This document shows positions 63,128 through 64,000 of a DNA stretch of 64,000 nucleotides, in pieces. Positions within the stretch are counted from its first letter, which is position 1. Every line of letters begins with the position of its first letter. The translations under genes and the position numbers were made by a program. Below the pieces are notes generated by a model, which was not told the DNA's origin, did no database searches, and was given only the letters and a program-made list of their open reading frames with translations. The stretch lies in NCBI GenBank assembly GCA_017650905.1, contig JAGCDZ010000100.1, positions 1 through 64,000 of the forward strand, read 5' to 3'. This DNA comes from Prevotella sp. (GTDB lineage Bacteria > Bacteroidota > Bacteroidia > Bacteroidales > Bacteroidaceae).

Positions 63128-64000
63128 TTATTCCTCATAGTAAACGGCATTGAGCGTCATGGTGCCGCTATAGAGCATGAGGTCGAGGTCTCGGCCACCA
63201 GCACTCTTGGCGCAATCATTGGCCATCTCCGTGGTAATCTGAAGTTCGTTCAAACCAGAAACCCACTTCACATGATCGTAATAGGTGGCACTCCACCAAC
63301 CGTTCATGACCTTCATGTCAAAGTCATCACTAACATCTGAAACGTCGAAGATCAGCGTCTTCAGACCGAAGTAAACATCATCGGGAATAGTGGGCAGGTA
63401 TGCCCCCTCGGTAGAGCTGAAACGCATGGCTGCAGCATCCCAGGCACCTGGCTGGAATGGTGTTTGATCCGGTCTGTCAGGACCACCGTAGATATAATAC
63501 TTTACAGGGGGATCGGGATTATAAAGCGTTAGCGTACGCTCTGCGACGGCCTCGGTGTCGTTGCAGTTTATCATGCGGAAGCGGAACTTTCTGTTGACAG
63601 ACTGACCATAGGGGACTTTGACCATGAACGGTGTGTTGTCGTTCAACTTGATAATCTGCTCGCCCGTCTCGCCATCCTCCACGTAGATACAGAAGCGCGC
63701 TCTGTCGATGTTGACGCTCAGGTAGCGGCCTGTTTCTGAAGGTGTGCCGTCCTTCTCCTGCTGTTGGATGGTAAGTGCCTGGTCGAATTCCTCGTTGGTA
63801 AATCCGCGTTGTCCGAACATCCAGTATGTGTGCATATTGTCAACCATCGATGTCGTCATGAGTGCAAGCATAGGACTGCTATACTCGGCAAGCGGCGATA
63901 TAGTGGGATACCTCAAGTAGAAGTCCTTGACGGTTGCCACCTGTCCATTATACCTATAGGGCACCAATGTGGCATTTTCTGTGGTATGGAGCGTGATGTA
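63128..64000 (-). CDS. Unknown protein, N-terminus beyond the window
   Basis: At least 290 residues, open to the window edge. The apparent TTG start at 63967 is not real, because the frame continues upstream as YITLHTTENAT. Aromatic-rich and beta-rich, with RFCIYVEDGETGEQIIKLND, VNRKFRFRMINCND and the C-terminal SGTMTLNAVYYEE. It may be a surface or exported protein of Prevotella type. No family was recognised. Confidence 0.6.
   Translation of the reverse strand, partial: YITLHTTENATLVPYRYNGQVATVKDFYLRYPTISPLAEYSSPMLALMTTSMVDNMHTYWMFGQRGFTNEEFDQALTIQQQEKDGTPSETGRYLSVNIDRARFCIYVEDGETGEQIIKLNDNTPFMVKVPYGQSVNRKFRFRMINCNDTEAVAERTLTLYNPDPPVKYYIYGGPDRPDQTPFQPGAWDAAAMRFSSTEGAYLPTIPDDVYFGLKTLIFDVSDVSDDFDMKVMNGWWSATYYDHVKWVSGLNELQITTEMANDCAKSAGGRDLDLMLYSGTMTLNAVYYEE

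Noticed and set aside
63967..64000. TTG as the start of the last protein
   Set aside because: The frame remains open to the window edge with plausible residues, so the gene is truncated rather than starting there.

Overview
The window looks like chromosome from a Bacteroidetes bacterium, most probably a Prevotella/Segatella-type gut or rumen species. The evidence is two SusC/SusD polysaccharide utilisation loci (PULs), DUF4249 and DUF6377 proteins, C-terminal sorting tails of the type IX kind, an ECF sigma/anti-sigma/TonB-receptor cassette, and many promoters with the Bacteroidetes -7 box TAnnTTTG. The species call is inference. No rRNA, tRNA, CRISPR array, transposase or phage gene was seen.

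Layout. 1-2.9 kb: a membrane-anchored coiled-coil protein and two glycosyltransferases in one overlapping operon. 2.9-8.3 kb (minus): a TonB receptor with an unusual N-terminus, a DUF4249 lipoprotein and a small plug-like protein. 8.5-10.5 kb: a secreted alpha-amylase. 10.8-11.8 kb: a lipoprotein/barrel protein. 11.9-16.7 kb (minus): ECF sigma, anti-sigma, STN-containing TonB receptor and beta-propeller lipoprotein. 17-17.9 kb: an alpha/beta hydrolase.

18.2-36.7 kb is a divergent starch locus. SusC, SusD, SusE, a SusE/F-like protein, OmpA and a GH13 lipoprotein run leftward. A LacI regulator, an MFS sugar transporter, a SemiSWEET, GH77 malQ and GH97 run rightward. Surface proteins would bind and import malto-oligosaccharides, GH97 and GH77 would process them in the periplasm and cytoplasm, and the two transporters would move sugar across the inner membrane. 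One operator type, GCAAmCGdTTGC, occurs between susC and lacI, upstream of the separate alpha-amylase at 10.6 kb, and in front of malQ.

36.8-50.9 kb (minus) is a beta-glucan (probably laminarin or mixed-linkage) PUL: SusC, SusD, a three-module glycan-binding protein, GH16, GH5 and GH3, preceded by a SusR-like DUF6377 regulator. A type I pullulanase diverges from that regulator. 53-59.6 kb holds a BspA-type LRR protein and the operon Lrp, C26-M19 fusion, M28/glutaminyl-cyclase-like lipoprotein, propeller-TM-AraC regulator. 59.7-62.2 kb is an operon of three FKBP isomerases. A sirtuin and a truncated unknown protein close the window.

The most unexpected pattern is a set of short tandem arrays with 7-bp (sometimes 8-bp) units. 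They sit immediately upstream of start codons, inside signal-peptide coding sequence, and in one case inside a coiled coil. Because three 7-bp units make 21 bp, an array encodes the same cyclic seven-residue peptide in every frame. The second strong pattern is the LacI operator lying exactly 61.5 bp from both divergent -7 boxes, and 63.5 bp from that of the distant amylase.
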